Assembly: GCF_001297125.1 (NCBI RefSeq)
Contig: NZ_LHPC01000053.1
Location: forward strand, 1-64,000
Reading direction: 5' to 3'
Length of the DNA stretch: 64,000 nucleotides
Origin: Pseudomonas sp. RIT-PI-q
GTDB taxonomy: Bacteria; Pseudomonadota; Gammaproteobacteria; Pseudomonadales; Pseudomonadaceae
The notes below the pieces were generated by a model. It did no database searches and had not been told where the DNA came from. It saw nothing but the letters and a program-made list of their open reading frames with translations. Shown here one piece after another: positions 1 through 8,681 of this stretch. How positions within the stretch are numbered: the stretch's first letter is position 1; each line of letters begins with the position of its first letter. The translations under genes and the position numbers were made by a program.

Positions 1-119
1 TGTCGAAGCGCACAGTCACGCCCGCCCCCCGCGGCCGGGCGTCTGTGTGCGACAGAGCCCGCGGCGCCAAATGCCGCCGCGCTGCTGCGGTTTCTCCCCC
101 TTGCCCCCCGCTAAATCCC

Positions 120-211
120 CTTGTAGGAGCTGCCCGCGCGGCGAAGGCGGTCGGTCCTTCGTACGTCTGTCCCGGACCCCCCGCCTTCCGTGGCAAGCCA
201 ACTCCTACAGT
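120..211. repeat. Degenerate REP pair
   Basis: A left half beginning TGTAGGAGCTGCC..GCGAAGGCGG and a right half CCGCCTTCCGTGGCAAGCCA..CTCCTACA form a decayed inverted pair of the REP type seen many times in this window. The first 119 bases of the window, which are very C-rich, show no coding or structural signal that I can support. Confidence 0.6.
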
Positions 212-245
212 TCACCGTGCACCTCTCATCGGCAAGGAGCGCCAC

Positions 246-449
246 ATGACACAGAACAGTCCGGCCTGGATTCTGCCGGGCACAGCGATTCCGCCGATCG
301 GTGGCGTGATCATGGCGGATTTTTTCTTCCGCTATCGTGGTCAATATCCACGTCCGCTGGCAGGGATTGCCGCAGCCGCGCTAACGTATGTGTTACTGAC
401 TGGCGTATCGGGTGCCCGCACCGCCAACGCACCTTTACAAGATCTATAA
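246..449 (+). pseudogene. codB: Remnant of cytosine permease CodB
   Basis: A 67-codon reading frame with a good ribosome site (AAGGAG, 6 bases before the ATG). After a short start (MTQNS) it jumps to AIPPIGGVIMADFFFRYR, which matches the segment near the C-terminal end of NCS1-family cytosine permeases such as E. coli CodB (AIPPVGGVIIADY). It then jumps again to an IAAAALTYVLL segment like the last membrane helix of the family. CodB proteins are about 400 residues, so most of the protein is missing through what look like at least two in-frame deletions. It lies 13 bp before the deaminase gene, keeping the usual codB-codA order. A transporter of this size cannot work. The reading as a decayed codB rests on memory of the family, not on an alignment. 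Confidence 0.7.
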
Positions 450-462
450 AAGGATTCACCTG

Positions 463-1710
463 ATGCACATCATCAACGCCCGCCTGCGCAACCAAGAAGG
501 CCTGCATGAGTTGCACCTGGAAAACGGCCTGATCAGCAGCATCGCCCGCCAGACCGAGGCCCCAACCCTGGGGCCCGACGATCTGGACGCTGGCGGCAAC
601 CTGGTGGTGCCCCCCTTCGTCGAGCCGCACATCCACCTCGACGCCACGCTCACCGCCGGCGAACCGCGCTGGAACATGAGCGGCACGCTGTTCGAAGGCA
701 TCGAATGCTGGGGCGAGCGCAAGGCGACCATCACCCTGGAAGACACCAAGACCCGGGCCAGGAAAACCATCCAGGCCCTCGCCGCCCACGGCATCCAGCA
801 TGTGCGCACCCATGTCGATGTGACTGACCCGACCTTGACCGCCCTCAAGGCGATGCTCGAACTGCGCGAGGAAAGCCGTCACCTGGTCGATATGCAAATC
901 GTCGCGTTTCCCCAAGAGGGCATCGAGTCGTACCGCAACGGCCGGGAGTTGATGGAAGAAGCGATCAGCATGGGCGCCGATGTGATCGGCGGGATTCCGC
1001 ATTTCGAGTACACCCGCGATCAGGGCGTGAGTTCGGTGAAGATCCTGATGGTCCTGGCCGAGAGCACGGGATGCCTGGGGGACGGACATTGCGATGAAAC
1101 CGACGGCCCGCACTCACGTTTCCTTGAGGTGCTGGCCGAAGAGGCCCGCAGCCGCGACATGGGTTCGCGAGTCACGGCCAGCCACACCACGGCCATGGGC
1201 TCTTACGACAACGCTTACTGCGCCAAACTGTTTCGCCTGCTCGGGCACTCGGGGATCAGTTTTGTCTCGTGCCCCACCGAAAGCATTCACCTGCAAGGGC
1301 GCTTCGATAACTTCCCGAAACGCCGTGGCGTGACCCGCGTCAACGAGTTGCTCGAAGCGGGAATGAACGTGTGTTTCGGTCAGGACTCGATTGTCGACCC
1401 GTGGTATCCGCTGGGTAACGGCAACATCTTGCGGGTGCTCGAAGCCGGCCTGCACATCTGCCACATGCTCGGTTACCGCAACTTGCAAAGTGCGCTGGAC
1501 CTGGTCACCGACAACAGCGCCAAGGCCATGGCCCTGGGTGACCGATATGGGCTGGAACGCGGGCGGCCGGCGAATTTGCTGATTCTGTCGGCGGACAGCG
1601 ATTACGAAGTGATCCGCAGCCAGGGCTTGCCGTTGTATTCGGTTCGCGAGGGCAAGGTGTTGATGAAGCGGCAGATGCCGGTGGTGGAGTTTTTCGGCGA
1701 TCAGGGTTGA
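463..1710 (+). CDS. codA: Cytosine deaminase family amidohydrolase (CodA-like, variant active site)
   Basis: A 415-residue cytoplasmic metal-dependent hydrolase of the CodA family, expected to deaminate cytosine or a related base. It shows the metal-binding PHIHLD motif near residue 62, VAFPQEG, HCDE, TASHTTAM and an aspartate in CFGQDS. The aspartate is the residue used as catalytic acid/base in E. coli CodA. Two places are unlike the usual enzyme: FGQDSIVDPWYPLG replaces FGHDDVFDPWYPLG, and CPTESIHLQGRF replaces NPLVNIHLQGRF. Both border the substrate pocket, so the substrate may be isocytosine, a methylated base or another ring rather than cytosine. The start is the ATG at 463, because the longer frame runs back into the codB remnant. 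Family confidence is high, substrate confidence is low. Confidence 0.85.
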   Translation: MHIINARLRNQEGLHELHLENGLISSIARQTEAPTLGPDDLDAGGNLVVPPFVEPHIHLDATLTAGEPRWNMSGTLFEGIECWGERKATITLEDTKTRARKTIQALAAHGIQHVRTHVDVTDPTLTALKAMLELREESRHLVDMQIVAFPQEGIESYRNGRELMEEAISMGADVIGGIPHFEYTRDQGVSSVKILMVLAESTGCLGDGHCDETDGPHSRFLEVLAEEARSRDMGSRVTASHTTAMGSYDNAYCAKLFRLLGHSGISFVSCPTESIHLQGRFDNFPKRRGVTRVNELLEAGMNVCFGQDSIVDPWYPLGNGNILRVLEAGLHICHMLGYRNLQSALDLVTDNSAKAMALGDRYGLERGRPANLLILSADSDYEVIRSQGLPLYSVREGKVLMKRQMPVVEFFGDQG

Positions 1711-1946
1711 AGTTTGCGTTGACTGGGCTGGCCCCATCGCGGGCAAGCCCGCTCCCACATGGGTTTGTGTCGTTCGCAAAATCCTGTGGGGTGGTGGAGT
1801 TTTTCGGCGATCAGGGCTGAAATTTGCGTTGACTGGGCTGGCCCCATCGCGGGCAAGCCCGCTCCCACATGATCGAGGCCATACACAAATATTGTGCCCA
1901 CTGAAGATTACTGTGGGAGCGGGCTTGCCCGCGATGGCGATCTGAC
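1681..1946. repeat. 80-bp direct duplication of the codA 3' end plus REP cluster
   Basis: Positions 1681-1760 recur at 1791-1870 with two base differences. The unit contains the last codons and stop of the deaminase gene followed by a REP (CATCGCGGGCAAGCCCGCTCCCAC). A third REP in opposite orientation follows at about 1911-1940. The second copy of the gene tail has no upstream gene, so it is a duplication by-product. The REP pair may form a hairpin between the two convergent genes. Confidence 0.85.
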
Positions 1947-1948
1947 AA

Positions 1949-2941
1949 TCACCCCATCAACCGAGCCGTACCAAACAGGCTGACCCGACTCAACTCACCG
2001 TCCGATTCTTCCAGCAAAATCGGCGCCGTTCCGCCTGGCATGACAACTTTCACTTCACCCGCCGCCACCCATCCCACCCGCCAAGCCGCACACGCCACCG
2101 CGCTGGCGCTGGTGCCCGACGACGCTGTCGGCCCTTCGCCACGCTCAAACACCCGCGCCACCACTCGCCCTGCGGACTCAAGCAGCGCCCATTGCAGATT
2201 GATCCCCGCCGGGCACGGCCGCCCTGCCCCGGTCGGCATGGCATAAGCGATGCGCGTCAGCCCTTCGGCCAATTCCGCTTGGCGCATCTGCTCATTGCTC
2301 GGCAAGGCACCCGCGTTATCCACAAGGGTCACGCAATGCGGATTGCCCACCCGCACGAACTGACTGCGCGACCACGCGGCATCCAGCAACGCCAACGGCT
2401 GCACATGGCTGAGTTCGCGGCCGTTGAAGGCCACGCCGTCAACCCCTTCAGCACTGACCGCACCCGGCCCGAAGCCAGGCTTGCCCAAGTCCAGCCAGAA
2501 CCCCTGCACGCCTTCGACCTGCGCCGGTTTCACCGAAGTTTCTCCCGGTGAAGGCACATCGGCCTTGTCGTGATGAACCCTGAGCAGGCAAGCCTCGTCC
2601 CTCGGCAAAAGCCCCAGGTCACTCAGCGCCTGGGAAAAAATCGTCAGCCCGTTGCCGCTACGCTCGGCCAGGGTGCCGTCAGTGTTGACGATCAACAGAT
2701 CAAACGGGTGCGACGACTGGAACGGGCCGACCAGCAAACCATCACTGCAATGGTCCTTGCTGCCGGGCTGTTGAGTACCGGGGGCCCAGCCACAGCAAGC
2801 TTCGATGGCCGCCAACGCCCAGGCCTCACGGGTTTTCGCGGCGTGGCTGGCCTGATCGGGTATGTCGATACCGTCACGGCGCAAGTCCTCAGGCGCCACA
2901 ACGATGTAGATATTGCCTCGTGCATCGTACCTTCGCGCCAT
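1949..2941 (-). CDS. Diaminopimelate epimerase-fold protein lacking both catalytic cysteines
   Basis: A 330-residue protein with the two-domain layout of DapF-type isomerases: an N-terminal DARGN (usual GLGND), NTDGTLAERSGNG (usual NADGSEAEMCGNG), GNPHCVTLVD in the middle, and FERGEGPTASSGTSAS near the C-terminus (usual YERGAGETxACGTGAC). In both catalytic loops the cysteine that acts as base/acid is serine. It therefore probably does not perform the classical two-base racemisation, and may be an isomerase of another mechanism or a binding protein. ATG at 2941 is preferred over the upstream GTG at 3016 because it has a GGGAG site 7 bases upstream and puts the DARGN motif at the usual distance. 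It is divergent from an MFS transporter, suggesting a shared substrate. Confidence 0.75.
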   Translation of the reverse strand: MARRYDARGNIYIVVAPEDLRRDGIDIPDQASHAAKTREAWALAAIEACCGWAPGTQQPGSKDHCSDGLLVGPFQSSHPFDLLIVNTDGTLAERSGNGLTIFSQALSDLGLLPRDEACLLRVHHDKADVPSPGETSVKPAQVEGVQGFWLDLGKPGFGPGAVSAEGVDGVAFNGRELSHVQPLALLDAAWSRSQFVRVGNPHCVTLVDNAGALPSNEQMRQAELAEGLTRIAYAMPTGAGRPCPAGINLQWALLESAGRVVARVFERGEGPTASSGTSASAVACAAWRVGWVAAGEVKVVMPGGTAPILLEESDGELSRVSLFGTARLMG

Positions 2942-3109
2942 GGCGCTCTCCCTGATGAGATCATTGGTCTGGCTCAACATATCGCGAAACACCGTCAGGC
3001 TGTGCAAGGATGTCACCCTGCCTCACCGCAACTCGCCCGGACGCTGATCGAACCCACACCGGTCAATCACTGTCCCTTGGGGACGCGACGTTTTTTGCCA
3101 AGGATTGAT

Positions 3110-4255
3110 ATGACTAACCTCAACACCCAAACCTCATTCGTTCCCGGGCGCCTGGAACAGATGTCCACGCGTATCGCTTTTTTCATCGCAGGATTCGGGA
3201 TTGCCGCGTGGGCGCCGCTGGTGCCGTACGCCAAGGCTCGGGCCGGGCTGGATGAAGGGACGCTCGGTTTGCTGCTGTTGTGCCTGGGGGTGGGGTCGAT
3301 TCTGGCAATGCCGATGGCCGGTATTCTGGCCACGCGCTTTGGCTGTCGCCGGGTAGCGACCGGCGGCACGTTGCTGATCTGCCTGGCCCTGCCGTTGCTG
3401 GCGACGGTGTCTTCGATTCCGGCGCTGATCGTCGCGCTGTTCCTGTTTGGCGCCGGCCTTGGCACGGTGGATTCGACGGTGAACCTGCAAGCGGTGATCG
3501 TCGAACGGGCCAGCGGCAAAACCATGATGTCGGGGTTCCACGGGATGTTCAGTCTCGGCGGGGTCGTCGGTGCAGCGGGGGTCAGCGCCTTGCTCGGCCT
3601 GGGGGTTTCGCCGCTGGGGGCGATGCTGGTGGTGAATGTGTTGTTGCTGATCGCACTGTTTAAAGCGGCGCCGCACCTGTTGCCATATGGCAGCGAAAGT
3701 TCCGGCCCGGCGTTTGCCGTTCCCCACGGCATTGTGCTGTTCATCGGAGGGATGTGTTTCATCGTGTTCCTCGCCGAAGGCGCGGCGCTCGACTGGAGCG
3801 CAGTGTTCCTGGCGCAGGAACGCGGGATCGATACGGCCTATGCGGGACTGGGATATGCGGCGTTTGCGCTGACCATGACGGTTGGACGGCTGACCGGTGA
3901 TTCAATCGTGCGGCGTCTCGGCGCTACGCGGGTGATTGTGTTCGGCGGGCTGACGGCGGCGACCGGCCTATTTCTGGCGACATTCGCACCGAACTGGGAA
4001 GCGGCGCTGGTGGGTTATGCATTGCTCGGTGCCGGCTGTTCGAACATCGTGCCAGTGCTGTACACGGCGGTCGGCAAGCAGACCGTCATGCCGGAAAGCA
4101 TTGCCGTGCCGGCCATTACCACCCTGGGTTATGCGGGGATTCTTGCGGGGCCTGCGGTGATCGGCTTTATCGCCCACGCCAGCAGCTTGAGTTTTGCATT
4201 CGGGTTGATGGCGGTGTTGCTGGTGGCGGTGGCCATTGGCGGGAAGGTGTTGTAG
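3110..4255 (+). CDS. MFS transporter (YbjJ/FucP-like)
   Basis: A 381-residue inner-membrane protein with about 12 hydrophobic helices in two halves, small Ala/Gly-rich helices and the MFS loop ATRFGCRR between helices 2 and 3. It resembles the YbjJ-type branch of the major facilitator superfamily, whose substrates are mostly unknown. The ATG at 3110 follows AAGGA at good spacing; the frame stays open upstream, but only as a shadow of the divergent gene. It shares a roughly 170-bp divergent promoter region with the DapF-like gene and could move that protein's substrate. The exact substrate cannot be read from sequence. Confidence 0.8.
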   Translation: MTNLNTQTSFVPGRLEQMSTRIAFFIAGFGIAAWAPLVPYAKARAGLDEGTLGLLLLCLGVGSILAMPMAGILATRFGCRRVATGGTLLICLALPLLATVSSIPALIVALFLFGAGLGTVDSTVNLQAVIVERASGKTMMSGFHGMFSLGGVVGAAGVSALLGLGVSPLGAMLVVNVLLLIALFKAAPHLLPYGSESSGPAFAVPHGIVLFIGGMCFIVFLAEGAALDWSAVFLAQERGIDTAYAGLGYAAFALTMTVGRLTGDSIVRRLGATRVIVFGGLTAATGLFLATFAPNWEAALVGYALLGAGCSNIVPVLYTAVGKQTVMPESIAVPAITTLGYAGILAGPAVIGFIAHASSLSFAFGLMAVLLVAVAIGGKVL

Positions 4256-4496
4256 GAGCGAGGCTTGCCCGCGAAGGCGGTGTGTCAGGCAATAACCCTG
4301 TCGAATGGGCCGGCCTCTTCGCGGGCAAGCCTCGCTCCTACAGGGATTTGTGAGCGTCGCAAATCCGGTGTGGGAGCGAGCCTGCCCGCGAAGGCGGTGT
4401 GTCAGGCAATAACCCTGTCGAATTGGCCGGCCTCTTCGCGGGCAAGCCTCGCTCCTACAGGGATTTGTGAGTGCCGCAAATCCGGTGTGGGAGCGT
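4253..4496. repeat. Tandem REPIN: two 118-bp copies
   Basis: A unit made of a REP (TAGGAGCGAGGCTTGCCCGC), a spacer and its inverted partner (GCGGGCAAGCCTCGCTCCTA) followed by a short tail occurs twice head to tail, at 4253-4370 and 4371-4487, and a third copy begins at 4488 but breaks off. The copies differ at only a few bases, so the duplication is recent. It lies between convergent genes and may act as a terminator for both. Confidence 0.9.
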
Positions 4497-4505
4497 GACT
4501 GTCTA

Positions 4506-6932
4506 TCAGAACCCGACGCTGGCCTGCACGAAGAACGTGCGCGGCGCACCGACGTACATGCCCGAGTTGTTGTCGCTGGAGCGGGTGAAATACTGCTTGT
4601 CGAAGATGTTCTTGATCCCCGCGCCGACTTTCAGGTTCGACACCTGCGGACCGAAGTCATACCCGCTACGTACGTTCCAGGTGACGTAACCCGGAATGTC
4701 GCCGTATTGCCCGTCTGCGGTGCCTTCGGTGATGTAGTTGTTGGTGAAACTGCCGTCGGCATTCACAGCGACGCCCGGCGAGCGCTGTTTGGACTGGGCG
4801 AAGGCGTCGATGTTGTAGGTCCAGCGGTTGATGTCATAACGCAGACCCGCAGTTGCCACCTGACGCGAGTAGAACGGCAGGTCACGGCCCTTGAAGTCTG
4901 GAATCTCACCTTCATAAACGGCGCGGGTGTAGGTGAAACCGGCGTTGGCGGTCAGGCCGTCGAGGCGTGGGTCCAGTGCCGCCATGTCATAGTGCACCGA
5001 GGCCTCGATGCCCCGGTGCGTAGTCGCGCCGAGGTTGGTCCAGCCCGCATCGTTGCTGATGTATTGCAGCTCTTTATCGAAGTCGATGTAGAACAGCGTC
5101 ACTTCGCCGCCCCACACATCATCGTTGTAGCGTGTGCCGACCTCATAGGTCTTGGCCTTTTCCGGCTCCAGGCCATTCGCGGTGTCGTTACCCGAACCAC
5201 CCTGACCGAGCTGGAAATATTGCAGGCTGCCAAACGAGGTTTCGTAGTTGGCAAACAGTTTCCAGGCATCGGAGATGTGATACATCACGCTCAGGGCCGG
5301 CAGAGGCTCGTTGCTTTCGATGCTGCGGTTCTTTTCCGGCACAGGCTTGCCGGCGGTGTCGAGCACCGGGCGGTCGTGCCAGTCGGTGCTGATATGTTCG
5401 AAACGGATGCCGGGCGTGACGGTCCAGTTGCCGACGTCGATCTTGTTGTCGACGTAGACCGAGTTGGCTTCAGTGCCGCCGGTGCGGTCCTGATAGATGT
5501 GCCCGTCAGAACCCGGACGCACCACCGGTTCGTTGCTGCTGTTCAGCGCCAGGCGGCTGGCCGATTCGTGCATGCCTTCCTTGAGGTAGCGATAACCGAC
5601 ACTGACTTCCTGGGTCGTCGGACCGACATCGAACACATGGGACACGCGCGGCTCGATGCCGAAGGTGTAGTAGGTGCGCGGGAACGAGCCGAGGGTCTTC
5701 TGATCGCGGGCGGCGATGTTGCTGCCACGGAAGCTGTCGGAATAATAGGTCAGCACTTCGGCCTGGGTGCGGTCGTCGATTTGCCGGGCCCACTTGAACG
5801 ACACGTCCTTGCGGCGGCCACTGAAGTTGTCGTTGTTGCGGTCGGACTGGAACGGGTCTTCGTCGTACTGCGCCTGCGTCAGGCCGCCGGGCATGTCGGC
5901 GCTGGCGTCGTAGTAGTGAAAATTGAGGCTGAAATCGTCGACATCGGTGGGTGCCCAGTGGGTCTTGAGGATCACGTCGTCGATGTCGTTGCCGTTGTTG
6001 CGCTCACGGTAGCCGTTGCCGTTCACGCCGGAGTACAACAGCGCTACGCCGATGCCGTTGTCGGCGGTGCCGCCGACAAATGCCGTGTCGATGTGCTTCC
6101 AGCCGCCGTGCTGGGAAGTTTCCAGGGTCGAACCGATTTCAGCCGAGGCTTTTTCCGGAATCGCGCGGGTCACGAAGTTGATCACGCCGCCGACGTTCTG
6201 TGGCCCATAACGCACGGAGCCAGCGCCACGAACCACGTCGATGCTGTCGAGGTTGCCGGAGGAAATCGGCGCCATGGACAGTTGCGGTTGACCATACGGG
6301 GCGAACGCTGCTGGCACGCCATCGATCAACACGGTGGAGCGTGGCGACAGACGCGACGTCAGGCCGCGTACGCCGACGTTGAGGGAAATATCGCTGCCGC
6401 CCGTACCGTTGGCGTCCTGCACTTGCACACCGGGCACGCGCTTGAGCACGTCGCCGACGTTCATCGCGCCCTGCTCGACCATCGCTTCGCGGCGGATCAC
6501 GGTCCGCGCGCCAGGGTGGTTCTGCACCACGGCGGCATCGGCGTCACCGAGCCAGTCGCCGACCACTTTGATGTCGGTCACGCCCAGTTCCAACGGACCA
6601 TTCGAGGCGGAGGTCGGAGCAGGCGTCAGGGTCACCGAACCTTGATCGATCTGATACTGCAAGCCGCTGCCTTGCAACAACTGGCGCAGGGCTTCTTCCG
6701 GCGAGAGGTTACCGTCCACCGCTGGGGCCTGTTTGCCGGCCACCAACTCAGGGCTGAAAAAAACCTGCAACGAGGTTTGCTGACCCAGCTGGCTCAAGGC
6801 CTGACCCAACGGCTGCGCCTGGATATGGATGGCGTCGGCGGCGAATGCCTGGGGCAGTGCCGAGCTGACGGCCAGGGCCAAGGCGAGCCGCAACCAAGGG
6901 GATTTGTTGTTTTTAGCGGTGGATTTATTCAC
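4506..6932 (-). CDS. fecA: TonB-dependent ferric citrate receptor FecA
   Basis: An 808-residue outer-membrane receptor. Signal peptide (residues 1-32, ending in AFA), a secretin/TonB N-terminal signalling domain (about 33-110), a plug with GVRGL and VVRGAGSVRYGPQ, and a 22-strand barrel ending in F. It is close to E. coli FecA along its length: WLGDA, GARTVIRRE, STVLIDGVPAAFAPYGQPQ, NFVTRAIP, and GGTADNG in the barrel. The signalling domain is the part that contacts FecR. It starts with GTG. It is the last gene of fecI-fecR-fecA on the minus strand, 97 bp after fecR, and probably has its own FecI-driven promoter in that gap. Expected role: uptake of Fe(III)-dicitrate with TonB-ExbBD. Confidence 0.9.
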   Translation of the reverse strand: MNKSTAKNNKSPWLRLALALAVSSALPQAFAADAIHIQAQPLGQALSQLGQQTSLQVFFSPELVAGKQAPAVDGNLSPEEALRQLLQGSGLQYQIDQGSVTLTPAPTSASNGPLELGVTDIKVVGDWLGDADAAVVQNHPGARTVIRREAMVEQGAMNVGDVLKRVPGVQVQDANGTGGSDISLNVGVRGLTSRLSPRSTVLIDGVPAAFAPYGQPQLSMAPISSGNLDSIDVVRGAGSVRYGPQNVGGVINFVTRAIPEKASAEIGSTLETSQHGGWKHIDTAFVGGTADNGIGVALLYSGVNGNGYRERNNGNDIDDVILKTHWAPTDVDDFSLNFHYYDASADMPGGLTQAQYDEDPFQSDRNNDNFSGRRKDVSFKWARQIDDRTQAEVLTYYSDSFRGSNIAARDQKTLGSFPRTYYTFGIEPRVSHVFDVGPTTQEVSVGYRYLKEGMHESASRLALNSSNEPVVRPGSDGHIYQDRTGGTEANSVYVDNKIDVGNWTVTPGIRFEHISTDWHDRPVLDTAGKPVPEKNRSIESNEPLPALSVMYHISDAWKLFANYETSFGSLQYFQLGQGGSGNDTANGLEPEKAKTYEVGTRYNDDVWGGEVTLFYIDFDKELQYISNDAGWTNLGATTHRGIEASVHYDMAALDPRLDGLTANAGFTYTRAVYEGEIPDFKGRDLPFYSRQVATAGLRYDINRWTYNIDAFAQSKQRSPGVAVNADGSFTNNYITEGTADGQYGDIPGYVTWNVRSGYDFGPQVSNLKVGAGIKNIFDKQYFTRSSDNNSGMYVGAPRTFFVQASVGF

Positions 6933-7029
6933 GTCGAACGTAGTCCTGTGGATCGCAAGAGTGTGCGCTTGTTAATGCAAACCAGTTGCAGTTGGACAGG
7001 AAGACGATCAACTCGAAAAAAACCTGAAT

Positions 7030-8013
7030 TTATTTTGAAATTATTTCCTGACTGCCGTCATCGAGGGTGCGCACGGCCACCGGCAGGATGCTTGGCAAGG
7101 CCTTGAGCAACGCGTCGGTGTTGTCGGATTTGAACACGCTGGTCAGGCGCAGATTGCCCACTTTGTCGTTGCCGACCGTGAGTGGCTTTTCCCGGTAGCG
7201 CGAGACTTCAGCGGCGACTTCGGCAAGGCTGGCGTTGTTGAACACCAGTTTGCCGCTGCGCCAGGCGGTCAGTTCTGCCGGATTGATTGCGTAGGCTGCC
7301 GCCCCGTTGCCTTGGGCATCGATATGCGTACCGAGGCCGGCAGTCAGGCTGACGAAATCACTGTCGGCCGCATCAAGGCTCTGGACCTTGACGGTGCCCT
7401 GCTCCACGGCGACCCGGGTTTGGGCGGCGTCGCGGCGCACATCGAAGCGGGTGCCGGTGACCGTGACCTTGCCGTTGCCCGCCTCGACCACGAAAGGCCG
7501 ACTGGTATCGTGCTCGACGCTGAACATCGCCTCGCCTTCAGTCAGCTCGATGCCCCGCTGATTCTTTTCAAAGTGCACTTGCACCCGGCTGCGGCTGTTG
7601 AGGTCGATCACCGAGCCATCCGGCAACGCCACATGGCGACGCTCGCCCAACGCGGTTGCGAATTCGGCGGTGTACGTCGCCGAGGGATTCAAGCCGCTGA
7701 ACAGCCCCCAACCAACCGCCACCGCCAACACACTGGCGGCCACCGCATAACGCACCATCGGCCGACGCTGGCTGCGGGCCGGCGGGGTTTCCCACAAGGC
7801 CTTCCGCCCCGCGGCAGGCAGCAGATCGGTCGCCGTCCACAAGCCCTGAAGCAATTGAAATTCATCTCGATGCTGAGGGTGTTCGGCCAGCCAGGCTTCG
7901 AAACGCCGATATTCTTCGACATCCACCGCCGGTTCCTGCAAACGCACAAACCAGCGCGCCGCATCGTCGCGAACCGTTGTTTGCCCGCACGCACAATCAC
8001 GAGTATCCATCAT
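7030..8013 (-). CDS. fecR: FecR-type transmembrane sigma regulator
   Basis: A 327-residue inner-membrane anti-sigma factor that relays receptor occupancy to the FecI sigma factor. The N-terminal cytoplasmic DUF4880 region carries DDAARWFVRLQ and FEAWLAEHPQH. One membrane helix (about 112-130, AVAASVLAVAVGWGLF) is preceded by a twin arginine. A periplasmic FecR domain holds the LPDGSVIDLNSRS strand. A C-terminal STN-like domain, which meets the receptor's signalling domain, closes the protein. ATG at 8013 has AGGAA five bases upstream and gives a normal family N-terminus; the longer frame would run into fecI. It is 40 bp from fecI and in the same operon. Confidence 0.88.
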   Translation of the reverse strand: MMDTRDCACGQTTVRDDAARWFVRLQEPAVDVEEYRRFEAWLAEHPQHRDEFQLLQGLWTATDLLPAAGRKALWETPPARSQRRPMVRYAVAASVLAVAVGWGLFSGLNPSATYTAEFATALGERRHVALPDGSVIDLNSRSRVQVHFEKNQRGIELTEGEAMFSVEHDTSRPFVVEAGNGKVTVTGTRFDVRRDAAQTRVAVEQGTVKVQSLDAADSDFVSLTAGLGTHIDAQGNGAAAYAINPAELTAWRSGKLVFNNASLAEVAAEVSRYREKPLTVGNDKVGNLRLTSVFKSDNTDALLKALPSILPVAVRTLDDGSQEIISK

Positions 8014-8053
8014 GGAAGTTCCTGTTTGGCTGGGGATGAGAAGGCGCGGCCAA

Positions 8054-8554
8054 TCATGGGTGCAGTCCGTCCAGACGATCACGCAAATGCCGCAGCGTGC
8101 GGATCATATACTTTTCCACCATGTTCTTGGACAGTCCCAGGCGTTCGGCGATTTCAGCCTGGGTCAGGCCTTCGATTTTCTGCCAGACAAAGACCTTGCG
8201 GCAGTTGACCGGCAGTTCGGTAAGTGCCCGTTCGATGGAATCAGCCAACTGGATCGCATGCATGAAATGCTCCGGGTCGCCGGAAGACGACGCACTGTGA
8301 TCGATCGCCTCCGACTCCATGGCGCCCCGTCGATCCTCACGCCGATAACCATCCACCGCGATATTGCGGGCGGTCTGGTGCAAATAGGCCCGAGGTTGCT
8401 CCACCGCCGCCGAATCGGACTCAAGCACCCGCACGAAGGTGTCGTGGGCCAGATCCTCGGCCTGCTGACGGTTTCTCAGGCGACGGGTCCAGGTGCCAAC
8501 CAACTCTTCGTAATGCTCGAAAAAGCCGTGTCTGCGGGGCAACTTGGGGGTCAT
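8054..8554 (-). CDS. fecI: FecI-type ECF sigma factor
   Basis: A 166-residue extracytoplasmic-function sigma factor that should direct transcription of the downstream fecA. Region 2 carries AEDLAHDTFVRVL and ARNIAVDGYRRE. Region 4 carries LPVNCRKVFVWQKIEGLTQAEIAERLGLS with the helix-turn-helix and a YMIRTLRHLRD tail. It is first in fecI-fecR-fecA. No clear Shine-Dalgarno precedes the ATG. A weak Fur-like stretch lies at about 8583-8604. Iron control by Fur is expected for the family but not well shown here. Confidence 0.9.
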   Translation of the reverse strand: MTPKLPRRHGFFEHYEELVGTWTRRLRNRQQAEDLAHDTFVRVLESDSAAVEQPRAYLHQTARNIAVDGYRREDRRGAMESEAIDHSASSSGDPEHFMHAIQLADSIERALTELPVNCRKVFVWQKIEGLTQAEIAERLGLSKNMVEKYMIRTLRHLRDRLDGLHP

Positions 8555-8623
8555 TGCGGTGTGCTGTGGAGACGGGGCGTGAATAGTAATGCTTCCTATT
8601 AACCGGAAGCAATGGATTCCAGA

Positions 8624-8680
8624 CCGGTGCCCGTCTGTCGCGACTCAACACCAGGCTTCGCCGCAAAGAGCGGGCACCGG
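8624..8680. terminator. Inverted repeat between fecI and cfa
   Basis: CCGGTGCCCG (8624-8633) pairs perfectly with CGGGCACCGG (8671-8680) across a 37-base loop, immediately after the cfa stop codon. There is no T run. It could weakly end cfa transcription or be a decayed repeat. Confidence 0.4.
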
Positions 8681-8681
8681 C

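Noticed and set aside
2570..3109. N-terminal extension of the MFS transporter
   Set aside because: It is antisense to the DapF-like gene, and a proper ribosome site and start lie at 3110.
4467..7106. 879-residue plus-strand frame over fecA
   Set aside because: Antisense shadow of a clear FecA; valine/arginine-rich composition and no domain.
8583..8604. Fur box before fecI
   Set aside because: Only about half the consensus positions agree, so it was not listed as a feature.
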